Assembly (NCBI GenBank): GCA_902778205.1 | Contig: CACYWX010000215.1 | Location: 1-5,927, forward strand | Direction of reading: 5' to 3' | DNA: 5,927 nucleotides | Source: an uncultured Ruminococcus sp. | GTDB taxonomy: Bacteria > Bacillota > Clostridia > Oscillospirales > CAG-272 | In this document: positions 1 through 4,896 of the stretch, one piece after another | Numbering within the stretch: the first letter of the stretch is position 1 | Layout: each line of letters opens with the position of its first letter | Position numbers and translations under genes: made by a program | The notes under the pieces: model-generated | Told to the model about the DNA's origin: nothing | Seen by the model: the letters and a program-made list of their open reading frames with translations, nothing else | The model's database searches: none

Positions 1-209
1 ACATCGTCCACTGGGCATATGACGAGAACGCGGACCGGGCCCGGCTCAAGGCCGAGGCGAAATATCATGAGGTGCTGGCGGCGGCGGCGGTGTCCGATCA
101 GCCCCAGCACGCGGCGGCTCTGCTGGCCTCCGACGGCGCGGAGATCATGCGGCAGTGCTATCGGCATGAGGGCATGACGGTGATGCCGGAGGTCGGCGGG
201 GAGGAATGA
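1..209 (+). CDS. 3' end of unidentified phage head-region protein (partial)
   Basis: An open frame enters from the left edge (first full codon at 3) and ends at TGA 207-209, giving 68 C-terminal residues. The tail has a basic and acidic, Ala-rich helical stretch (ADRARLKAEAKYHEVLAAAA), then a His/Gln-rich segment, and ends in PEVGGEE. I do not recognise the family. Its place just upstream of a neck protein and scaffold would suit the end of a portal, a MuF-type head morphogenesis protein or a small accessory head protein, but this is inferred from position only. Codon use (gcg, cgg, gag) matches the genes that follow. Its stop overlaps the next start as ATGA, so the two are probably translationally coupled. 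Confidence 0.6.
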   Translation, partial: IVHWAYDENADRARLKAEAKYHEVLAAAAVSDQPQHAAALLASDGAEIMRQCYRHEGMTVMPEVGGEE

Positions 210-556
210 GCGGCGGGATCCGGGGGATCGGGGTGCAGGCTCAGGTGGTTCTGAAGACCGTCGGAGCGTCGGAGCTGTTGTCCGGGGAGTCCGCCGCGGC
301 TCTGCGGGAGGTCGTGAACCGGGCGGGAGCTGCGGCTGCTGAGGCGTCTCGGCGGCTGGCACCCGTCCGGACCGGGCGTCTGCGGGACTCCATCGGCTGG
401 ACGGCTGGAATCGGGGAAAACGGTCTCCCCGCGGCCGCCGTGGGATCTGACGTCCCGTACGCGGCGGTCCAGGAGCTGGGCACGGTCCGGATGCCGGGGA
501 AGCACTATCTGGAATACGGAACGGCTACGGGCGCGGAGGAGGTCTTCGGACGGTGA
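206..556 (+). CDS. HK97 gp10-like neck / head-tail joining protein
   Basis: This 116-residue protein has the hallmarks of the HK97 gp10 family: a helical N-terminal half (AALREVVNRAGAAAAEASRR), the APVRTGRLRDSI block near residues 52-63, then VGSDVPYAAVQELGT near 78-92 and a MPGKHYLEYG segment near the end. Family members are small neck proteins that help join the filled head to the tail. The length is normal for the family. The ATG overlaps the previous stop (ATGA) and GGGGAGG lies directly upstream with very short spacing, so coupling probably drives initiation. Its place before the scaffold and capsid genes is unlike the textbook HK97 order, where it follows the connector and closure genes. 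The family call is fairly sure; the precise structural position is inferred. Confidence 0.85.
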   Translation: MSGGIRGIGVQAQVVLKTVGASELLSGESAAALREVVNRAGAAAAEASRRLAPVRTGRLRDSIGWTAGIGENGLPAAAVGSDVPYAAVQELGTVRMPGKHYLEYGTATGAEEVFGR

Positions 557-636
557 AGCGGATAACGGATCAGCGGGCCGGGCAGTCCGGAAGGTCGTCG
601 GGAAACAGGATGATGACCGGGAAAGGAGGATGCGGG
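557..636 (+). other. 80-base gap before scaffold gene; in-frame GTG extension possible
   Basis: A GTG at 553-555 overlaps the gp10-like stop (GTGA) and reads without a stop into the scaffold frame, adding 28 residues (MKRITDQRAG...). A further in-frame ATG lies at 610. Neither has a good ribosome binding site, while ATG 637 has an excellent one. The added peptide is basic and Gly-rich and resembles no known scaffold N-terminus. I read this stretch as a leader, possibly translated as a coupling relay, and not as part of the main product. Confidence 0.4.
622..629 (+). promoter_or_regulatory. Ribosome binding site that sets the scaffold start
   Basis: AAAGGAGG lies 7 bases before ATG 637. It is the strongest Shine-Dalgarno match near this junction and decides for the 242-residue product over the 270-residue one from GTG 553. 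Confidence 0.8.
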
Positions 637-1365
637 ATGAACGAGAGAGAGACGGGCGAAGGGATCCGGGAGGAAAGGGAGGATCCCCGGGAGGACGGGC
701 TGACAGTACGGGACGCAGACGGATCAGCAGGCGGTTCGGCGGGCGGATCGGCGTCGGGACAGGAGGACGGTTCTTCGGATGAAAACGGATTGGGCGGACC
801 TGAACCCGATGCCCTCGGGACGCTCCGGGCGGAATCGGCGGTTCTTAGGGAGGAGCTTGAACGGGTCCGGGACGAGTTGGGCCGTGCTAAGGAGGCTCTG
901 GAAGCGGCGGAAGCGGAAAAGGACCGGGCTGAATCAGAGCGGAAGCGGATCGAATCGGAGCGGGACCTGGCGGCGCAGGAACGGGACGAAGCGCTCCGGC
1001 GGGAGGGAATGCGGATCCGGGAAGCGGCTCTGCGCCGGTATCTGGACGGTGTGGGTCTGTCCGGAGAAGCGGCCGGGCTGGCGATGCGCGGGCTGAAAGA
1101 GGAGACGGAGGCCCTCTGTCTCGATGAGGACGGCGGTCTCGCAAAAGAATCCCGGGAGGCGCTGGACGGACTCATGGAGGGGCCCTTCCGGCCTCTGTTC
1201 CGGCTGGTCGGGGAGGAATCCGGCGGCACGCGCGGAGTATCCCTCTCCCGGCCTCCCCTCTCCGGCGGGATCGGAAGCATGAGCCGGGAGGAGATCCTGG
1301 CCATACGGAACGGAGAGGAGCGGCGGCGCGCCATCGCGGAAAATCCCGGCGCGTTCGGGCTCTGA
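637..1365 (+). CDS. Phage scaffolding protein (GP20-type minor structural protein)
   Basis: The product is 242 residues. Residues 1-28 are strongly charged. Residues 29-40 are a Gly/Ser linker of repeated GGSA units. About residues 59-133 form a long, highly charged helix with coiled-coil character (LREELERVRDELGRAKEALE). The C-terminal end (215-242) carries a SREEILAIRNGEERRRAIAE segment that I associate with GP20-like scaffolds of Firmicutes phages, where a similar helix is thought to touch the capsid protein. Such scaffolds fill the procapsid and guide capsid assembly, then leave. The position directly before the major capsid gene fits, and no capsid protease is visible here. The in-frame GTG at 553 is a less likely start. 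The Gly/Ser linker looks longer than I expect for the family. Confidence 0.82.
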   Translation: MNERETGEGIREEREDPREDGLTVRDADGSAGGSAGGSASGQEDGSSDENGLGGPEPDALGTLRAESAVLREELERVRDELGRAKEALEAAEAEKDRAESERKRIESERDLAAQERDEALRREGMRIREAALRRYLDGVGLSGEAAGLAMRGLKEETEALCLDEDGGLAKESREALDGLMEGPFRPLFRLVGEESGGTRGVSLSRPPLSGGIGSMSREEILAIRNGEERRRAIAENPGAFGL

Positions 1366-1426
1366 GGTCGGTACGGCACAGGGATGAAAACTACCTATTA
1401 TTTTATGAAAGGATGGATTCAAAGAC
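1366..1426 (+). promoter_or_regulatory. A+T-rich leader before the major capsid gene; possible promoter
   Basis: From about 1384 this 61-base gap drops sharply to A+T-rich sequence inside a very G+C-rich operon. TATTAT at 1396-1401 resembles a -10 box. The best -35 candidate 17 bases upstream, ACGGCA at 1373, matches TTGACA at only three positions, so a promoter is weakly supported. The ribosome binding site is also modest: AAAGGA at 1408-1413 is 13 bases from the start, with GGATGGA closer. Low structure in the leader may help translation of the most abundant virion protein. Out-of-frame ATGs at 1405 and 1413 open frames of only 10-11 codons. Confidence 0.3.
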
Positions 1427-2293
1427 ATGGCGGCTGAAACGAATCTGATCAAGAAGGCGGATCTGGCGAGAGTGAGAGAGGTGGACTTCACGGAGCGGTT
1501 TGCGGCGTCCGTGAACGATCTGACGAAGCTCTTGGGCATCACCCGCCGCATGGCGAAGCGGGAGGGCTCCGTCATCAAGGCCACGAAGGCCTCCGGCACC
1601 CTGCAGTCCGGGACCGTGGCGGAGGGCGACGTGATCCCGCTGTCCAAGTACGCCACCACCCAGGTGACCCTGGGCGAGATCACCCTGAAGAAGTGGCGCA
1701 AATCCACCTCGGCGGAGGCCATTGTGGAACGCGGCTACGATCAGGCGGTGGGCATGGCTACGGACGCGATGCTGGCCGACGTACAGAGAAGCATCCGCGC
1801 GGACTTCGCGGCCTGTCTGGCTCAGGGCACGGCCACCGCGTCCGGCGTCGGGCTCCAGGCGGCTCTGGCGGACGCATGGGGCAAGCTGGCCGCGCTGTTC
1901 GAGGACGCAGGGGCCGGTACGGTCTTTCTGGTGAATCCCGCGGACGCGGCGGACTGGCTGGCCACGGCCCAGATCAGCGCGGTGCGCACCTTCGGGTTCA
2001 CGGTGCTGAAGAGCTTCCTCGGGCTGGGTACGGTGATCCTGACCACCGCCGTTCCCGCGGGGACCTTCTACGCCACGGTGGAGGACAACCTGACCCTCTG
2101 CTACATCCCGGTGAACGGTGCGGGACTGGGGGAGGCCTTCACCTTCACCTCCGACGCCACCGGTCTCATCGGCATTCACGAGGAGCCCAACTACGAGAGG
2201 ATGACCGCGGAGGACACGGTGACCGCCGGCATCGCCCTCTTTGCCGAGCGGCTGGACGGCGTGGTGGTCGGCACGGTGTCCAAGTCCGCATGA
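1427..2293 (+). CDS. Major capsid protein, HK97 fold
   Basis: This 288-residue protein resembles the major capsid proteins of Lactococcus, Streptococcus and Clostridia siphophages. Recognisable blocks are EGDVIPLSKY (67-75), LGEITLKKWRKSTSAEAI (82-99), GYDQAVGMATDAMLADVQ (103-120, in the likely spine helix), the VFLVNPADAADWL segment (166-178) and FGFTVLKSFLGLGTVIL (189-205). It builds the icosahedral shell. There is no N-terminal delta-like scaffold domain, which agrees with the separate scaffold gene upstream. The start is unambiguous: an in-frame stop lies at 1406-1408 and no other start codon intervenes. Codon use leans more to CGC for arginine and to ACC than the CGG-heavy neighbours, as expected for high expression. 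The stop overlaps the next start (ATGA). Confidence 0.93.
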   Translation: MAAETNLIKKADLARVREVDFTERFAASVNDLTKLLGITRRMAKREGSVIKATKASGTLQSGTVAEGDVIPLSKYATTQVTLGEITLKKWRKSTSAEAIVERGYDQAVGMATDAMLADVQRSIRADFAACLAQGTATASGVGLQAALADAWGKLAALFEDAGAGTVFLVNPADAADWLATAQISAVRTFGFTVLKSFLGLGTVILTTAVPAGTFYATVEDNLTLCYIPVNGAGLGEAFTFTSDATGLIGIHEEPNYERMTAEDTVTAGIALFAERLDGVVVGTVSKSA

Positions 2294-2736
2294 CGGTGGG
2301 CGAGCTCTGCGCGTACTGCCGGAACTGGTTCCTCAGGGAATCCGTCCGGGGCGTCTTCTCCGTGCGCGGCGGCGTTCTCGGGGAGGTTCCGGGTGCCGTT
2401 CCCGGGCAGTACGTGCGGCTGATCGGGTCTCCCGCCGACGACGGGGTATACCGCTATCCGGTCTCCGGGCTCAGGGACGGGGAGTTTTACGGGGCGGTCT
2501 GGCTTATGGACGTTCCGGCGGCCTTCGAGGAGCTGGCCCTTGAGATCGACGCATGGGAGAAGAGGTCCCGGGAGCTTCTCGCAAAGGCGGCTGAGGGAGC
2601 AGCGGAGCCCTACCGGTCGGAATCCTTCGGCGGGTACTCCTACACGCGGGCGGAGGGCGCGGGAGACGCTCCCTTTGACTGGCGGGACGGGAGGCTGGGT
2701 TTCTCGGCGCGGCTCCGTCCCTGGAGAAAGCTCTGA
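2290..2736 (+). CDS. Head-tail connector (adaptor) protein
   Basis: The product is 148 residues and starts at an ATG overlapping the capsid stop. It begins with a helix holding an aromatic pair (YCRNWFLRE, 9-17). An SH3-like strand region follows, with GQYVRLIGSPADDGVYRYPV (39-58) and FYGAVWLMDVP (66-76), then a helix (FEELALEIDAWEKR) and a C-terminal SFGGYSYTRA plus RLRPWRKL. I recall this arrangement in small proteins directly after the capsid gene in Firmicutes siphophages, annotated as head-tail connector or adaptor, which dock beneath the portal. Position and length agree. The family match is from memory of the motif pattern, so the role is likely but not proven. No separate ribosome binding site is evident, so expression probably depends on coupling to capsid translation. 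Confidence 0.65.
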   Translation: MTVGELCAYCRNWFLRESVRGVFSVRGGVLGEVPGAVPGQYVRLIGSPADDGVYRYPVSGLRDGEFYGAVWLMDVPAAFEELALEIDAWEKRSRELLAKAAEGAAEPYRSESFGGYSYTRAEGAGDAPFDWRDGRLGFSARLRPWRKL

Positions 2737-3176
2737 TGCCGGGCGGGAAGACGCTGCCGGAGGTCCTGTTCACGCAGTTCCGGCGGCTGATCCCCCGGCC
2801 CGGGGAGGACGGTTGCGGCGGATATGACCGGCTGTTCGGGGAAGGGGAGGCGTTCTCCGGCGCGGCGGTGTCCGTCGGGGAACGGAATACGGGCGGCGGT
2901 CCCGTGACGGCGGCGGGAGGGCGGTACCTTCTGACGGCTGAGCGGAACGCCCCTCTCCGATCCGGGGATTATATCTATCGGACGGAGGACGGGGCGGTGT
3001 TCCGGATTCCCGGCGAGATCCGCAGGACACCCGAGGGTGCCGGGATCGCACTCTTATCGGCGGAGGCGGAGCGGCTCGGCGGGCTGAACGGGGTTTGGGA
3101 AGATGGTTCCCCGCTCCGGTCCGCGGGCTTATCCGGAGAAGCCGGATCGGAGCCGAAAAAGGAGGCGGAGGCATGA
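2736..3176 (+). CDS. Head closure / stopper-like minor structural protein
   Basis: The product is 146 residues, with its start overlapping the previous stop as TGATG. The core contains SGDYIYRTEDGAVFRI (near 76-91), TPEGAGIALLSAEAERL and a charged C-terminus (EPKKEAEA). The small beta-rich core with a GDYIY...FRI signature, together with its place between connector and tail terminator, suits a head-completion or stopper protein that seals the portal after packaging. The C-terminal 30 or so residues are Gly/Ser-rich and probably disordered. The sequence signature is weaker than for its neighbours, so the role rests mainly on gene order. Confidence 0.55.
   Translation: MPGGKTLPEVLFTQFRRLIPRPGEDGCGGYDRLFGEGEAFSGAAVSVGERNTGGGPVTAAGGRYLLTAERNAPLRSGDYIYRTEDGAVFRIPGEIRRTPEGAGIALLSAEAERLGGLNGVWEDGSPLRSAGLSGEAGSEPKKEAEA
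3159..3165 (+). promoter_or_regulatory. Ribosome binding site that sets the tail terminator start
   Basis: AAGGAGG at the end of an A-run lies 7 bases before ATG 3173 and inside the last codons of the preceding gene. It favours ATG 3173 over the in-frame ATG at 3095, which would add 26 basic, unrelated residues and overlap the upstream gene by 82 bases. Confidence 0.8.
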
Positions 3177-3556
3177 CGGCGGCGGAGACCTATTTCCGGT
3201 TCTGGGGGCAGTTCGGGATCCCGGTTTCCGAGGAAGGGGCCGTTCTCAACGCTGCCCCGCCGGGGTATCCCTGTCTGGTATGCCGGTACGGGGAGGGAAC
3301 GGGCGATGGGGACGCCGTGGAGCTGACCGCTTCCCTGTGGGTCCGGTCCCCGGGCTGGAGGCAGGCGCGGGAACTTTCGGAGCGGATCGGGGAAGCGCTT
3401 CCTGTCGGCGGAGTTTATCTTCCCGCGGACGGGGGCGGGCTCTGGCTCCTGCGTGGGAGGCCCTGGGCGGTGTGGTCCGGGGACGGGGAGGATCCCTCCC
3501 TGCGGCGGGTGCTCTTCCGGGTGACGGTCCGGCATTACCGCGGGGGCACCGCATGA
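3173..3556 (+). CDS. Tail terminator protein (minor capsid/tail completion family)
   Basis: The product is 127 residues. The order of blocks is typical of Firmicutes tail terminators: a helix around ETYFRFWGQFGIPV, PGYPCLVCRYGEG (30-42), an acidic turn followed by LTASLWVRSPGW, a helix (ARELSERIGEAL), GGGLWLLRGRPWAVW (86-100) and a final strand pattern RRVLFRVTVRHY. Such proteins cap the tail tube at its head-proximal end and stop its growth, giving the surface that joins the head. The next genes encode tube and chaperone proteins, which fits. The ATG overlaps the previous stop (ATGA) and has its own strong ribosome binding site. Confidence 0.75.
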   Translation: MTAAETYFRFWGQFGIPVSEEGAVLNAAPPGYPCLVCRYGEGTGDGDAVELTASLWVRSPGWRQARELSERIGEALPVGGVYLPADGGGLWLLRGRPWAVWSGDGEDPSLRRVLFRVTVRHYRGGTA

Positions 3557-3615
3557 CGAATACGGCTGACGCCGCGGGGACAGGCGGAACGATCCCGGCG
3601 GCAGGCCCGGGATAA
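3553..3615 (+). CDS. 20-codon mini-ORF coupled to tail terminator stop (doubtful)
   Basis: An ATG overlapping the tail terminator stop (ATGA) opens a 20-residue frame, MTNTADAAGTGGTIPAAGPG, ending at TAA 3613-3615. The peptide is low-complexity and I know of no family. The frame ends inside the loop of a CCCGGG hairpin and shortly before the ribosome binding site of the major tail gene. It may be a translated relay that carries ribosomes towards that site, or chance. The ATGA overlap is the only positive evidence. Confidence 0.25.
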   Translation: MTNTADAAGTGGTIPAAGPG

Positions 3616-3622
3616 ACCCGGG
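3606..3622 (+). promoter_or_regulatory. CCCGGG-ATAAA-CCCGGG hairpin before major tail gene
   Basis: Two copies of the palindrome CCCGGG are separated by five A/T bases, allowing a six-pair G+C stem with a 5-base loop. No T-run follows, so it is not a standard intrinsic terminator. It lies 6 bases before AAGGAGGT of the major tail gene. It may protect the 5' end of a processed tail-gene transcript or separate head from tail translation. It is directly visible, but its function is inferred. Confidence 0.5.
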
Positions 3623-3640
3623 AAAGACAAGGAGGTACGC

Positions 3641-4243
3641 ATGAAATTCACGCAGATTCCCGCGGACGCATTCCGGCGGATGGTGCTGAACGCGGCGGTG
3701 CTGGCGTCGGCATTCGATCCGGCCTCGGGGACGCTCCGCAACGACGACATCCTCGGCGCGACCACGGGCGGCATTTCCTTCTCTGCCGCGCCGGTTTACG
3801 CGGACATGGGAGAGAAGGTGGACAACTGTCCGAAGAACATGAAGGAGCTGAAAAAGCTGGTTTCCTGGGAGGCGAAGGCCTCCGGGACCTTCGTGACGGC
3901 GGACACGGCTCTGGCGGAATGGCTGACGGCCGCGGCGGACGTTTCGGGAAACCGGGTGACACCCCGTTTCGATCTGAAGGACGGGGACTTCCGGGATCTC
4001 TGGATCGTGGGGGACTACTCGGAATACAACGGGGAGCACAACGGCGGCTGGGCGGCGGTCAGGCTGAAAAACGCCCTCTCCACCGGCGGCTTCTCCCTGG
4101 AGACCGCGGACGGGGACCGGGCCAAGCTGGCCTTTGAGTTCACGGCCCACGGCTCGGTGGCGGCGCAGAAGGAGGTCCCCTTCGAGATCTGGCTGACGCC
4201 GGGCACGCCGGAGAACGATTCCTCCGCCGGGGAGGGATCCTGA
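3641..4243 (+). CDS. Major tail (tube) protein
   Basis: The product is 200 residues and resembles the major tail proteins of Firmicutes siphophages. It begins with FTQIPADAFRRMVLNAAVL, then ILGATTGGISF (37-47) and the distinctive VYADMGEKVDNCPKNMKELK (52-71), followed by SWEAKASGTFVTADTALAEW (75-94), where the tube-fold strand pattern and helix are expected. A later block WIVGDYSEYNGEHNGGWAAV leads to AKLAFEFTAHGSV near the C-terminus. It polymerises into the tail tube through which DNA passes. AAGGAGGT at 3629-3636, 4 bases before the ATG, is a very strong ribosome binding site, as expected for an abundant protein. The Gly/Ser-rich C-terminal tail (190-200) is likely exposed or disordered. 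Confidence 0.88.
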   Translation: MKFTQIPADAFRRMVLNAAVLASAFDPASGTLRNDDILGATTGGISFSAAPVYADMGEKVDNCPKNMKELKKLVSWEAKASGTFVTADTALAEWLTAAADVSGNRVTPRFDLKDGDFRDLWIVGDYSEYNGEHNGGWAAVRLKNALSTGGFSLETADGDRAKLAFEFTAHGSVAAQKEVPFEIWLTPGTPENDSSAGEGS

Positions 4244-4244
4244 G

Positions 4245-4586
4245 ATGGGTCGGCTGAGGGACGCGAGGGGAGAGGAAGCGCTGGTTCTGGCGGCGGAGCT
4301 CATCGGGATCCTCGGGGAGCTGGCGGAAGACAAGACACTGACGGAGGCGCTCCGGGGCGGCGCGTCGGCGGGAGAGGCGGTCGCTCTGCTGCTGAGAAAT
4401 CACGGCGGGGCGGTCCTGCGGCTCCTGGCTCTGGACGACGGAATCACCCCGGAAGAAGAAGGCGGACTGCTGTCCCCGGCTTCGGTCCCGGGTCGGCTCC
4501 TGGCGCTTCTGAAGGATCCCGGATTCGCGGCGCTTTTTGGTTCTGCGGCAGTGGAGAACGGCGGGAATGGCTCCTCTGCCGCTTAG
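4245..4586 (+). CDS. Tail assembly chaperone (gpG-like)
   Basis: The product is 113 residues and mostly helical: EEALVLAAELIGILGELAED (10-29), a helix around GEAVALLLRNHGGAVLRLLA, then a linker and VPGRLLALLKDPGFAALF. The small helical protein between major tail and tape measure genes fits the tail assembly chaperone slot of siphophages, whose product coats the tape measure protein during tail building. It starts one base after the major tail stop and ends at TAG 4584-4586. It is the only larger gene here ending in TAG. The last 15 residues (SAAVENGGNGSSAA) are low-complexity because that DNA also forms a hairpin and encodes the -1 frame. The role is inferred from position, helicity and the frameshift context. 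Confidence 0.7.
   Translation: MGRLRDARGEEALVLAAELIGILGELAEDKTLTEALRGGASAGEAVALLLRNHGGAVLRLLALDDGITPEEEGGLLSPASVPGRLLALLKDPGFAALFGSAAVENGGNGSSAA
4534..4582 (+). promoter_or_regulatory. Candidate programmed -1 ribosomal frameshift signal
   Basis: A run of five T (4534-4538) is read in the chaperone frame as CTT TTT GGT. After six bases comes a hairpin: GCGGCAG (4545-4551) pairs perfectly with CTGCCGC (4576-4582), then a T/T mismatch, then GGAG (4553-4556) pairs with CTCC (4571-4574), leaving a 14-base loop. The stem ends just before the TAG stop. Phe tRNA on TTT can re-pair with TTT after a one-base backward slip, although the next codon pair (GGT to TGG) is poor, so this would be a P-site slip and not a classic tandem slip. 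A -1 shift leads into the start-less frame that runs to 4864. Confidence 0.65.
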
Positions 4587-4864
4587 GAGAGCGGGACGGT
4601 CTGCCCTCAATCCCGTTTCTGGCCAGGGTCGCGCCGGTTCTTTGGACGGAATGGGAGCGGGAGCGGTCGTTCCGGGTCTATCTGACGGACGCGGCGATGC
4701 TGATCTGCGAAAACACGGCAAGGATCGGCGGAGGACAGCTTCTGCGGCGCAGATGGGCGGACGCGGCGTTTTCCCGGGGATCTCCGAACTCGGAGGACGC
4801 CTCGGCGGTGGAGGAGGTTCTCGCCGCGCTGCGGGAGGGTGCCGGGGTCCGGATCGTCGGATGA
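4538..4864 (+). CDS. -1 frame extension of tail chaperone (gpT-like), no start codon of its own
   Basis: In the frame one base behind the chaperone gene, an open reading frame runs to TGA 4862-4864. From the slip site it gives 108 residues, or a fusion of about 206 residues. The key block is FRVYLTDAAMLICENTARIG, followed by LLRRRWADAAF and ending VLAALREGAGVRIVG. I recall the same pattern (YvTDxLk, eNtA, gg, a short Arg-Tyr/Trp-Asp helix, then a C-terminal hydrophobic strand) from small conserved proteins between chaperone and tape measure genes in Clostridia phages. There is no ATG, GTG or TTG between 4499 and the ATG at 4697, which lies inside that conserved block. An ATT at 4523 with AAGGA six bases ahead is a remote alternative start. 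In lambda the T extension recruits tail tube protein. Confidence 0.72.
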   Translation, partial: WFCGSGERREWLLCRLGERDGLPSIPFLARVAPVLWTEWERERSFRVYLTDAAMLICENTARIGGGQLLRRRWADAAFSRGSPNSEDASAVEEVLAALREGAGVRIVG

Positions 4865-4896
4865 CGGATAAGGAGGAAAGGAGGACAGCCGGATGA
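4861..4896 (+). CDS. 11-codon relay ORF between gpT-like stop and tape measure start (doubtful)
   Basis: ATG 4861 overlaps the gpT-like stop (ATGA), encodes MTDKEERRTAG, and its own stop overlaps the tape measure ATG (ATGA again). The codons largely consist of the two GGAGG motifs ahead of the tape measure gene. A functional peptide is unlikely; a translational relay or chance is more plausible. Confidence 0.2.
   Translation: MTDKEERRTAG
4870..4885 (+). promoter_or_regulatory. Doubled ribosome binding site of tape measure gene
   Basis: AAGGAGG occurs twice in tandem (4870-4876 and 4878-4884). The second lies 8 bases before ATG 4893 and sets the tape measure start. The first lies 16 bases away, outside usual spacing. 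Confidence 0.7.

Noticed and set aside
570..1379. Minus-strand ORF of 269 codons opposite the scaffold gene
   Set aside because: The product is Ser/Arg/Pro-rich and mirrors the charged coiled-coil codons of the scaffold gene; no recognisable feature and no ribosome binding site noted.
1693..2289. Plus-strand frame in the capsid gene that reads through into the 2290 gene
   Set aside because: The part before 2290 is a Gly/Arg/His-rich shadow of the capsid gene. The real gene starts at ATG 2290, which overlaps the capsid stop.
3103..3552. Second plus-strand frame over the tail terminator (170 codons to 3615)
   Set aside because: It is a Gly/Arg/Pro-rich shadow of the tail terminator. Only the last 20 codons from ATG 3553 lie outside a better gene, and they are listed as doubtful.
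3606..3622. Intrinsic terminator
   Set aside because: The hairpin is followed by AAAGACAAGG and not by a T-run, and the next gene belongs to the same operon.
2975..4333. Long minus-strand ORF of 452 codons
   Set aside because: It lies antisense to the closure, terminator and major tail genes, which have recognisable protein signatures. Its product is Pro/Arg-rich, as expected for the shadow strand of G+C-rich genes with G/C third positions.
4560..4570. Lambda-type GGGAAAG slip site in the chaperone gene
   Set aside because: CGGGAATGG at 4562-4570 resembles it, but the codon phase is wrong (GGC GGG AAT GGC) and slipped tRNAs would mismatch. The T5 run at 4534 with the downstream hairpin is the better candidate.
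4537..4860. Plus-strand frame of about 119 codons over the gpT-like region
   Set aside because: It is Gly/Arg-rich low-complexity sequence. The overlapping frame to 4864 has the conserved protein pattern and balanced composition, so this one is the shadow; only the last 11 codons from ATG 4861 are listed, as a doubtful relay.
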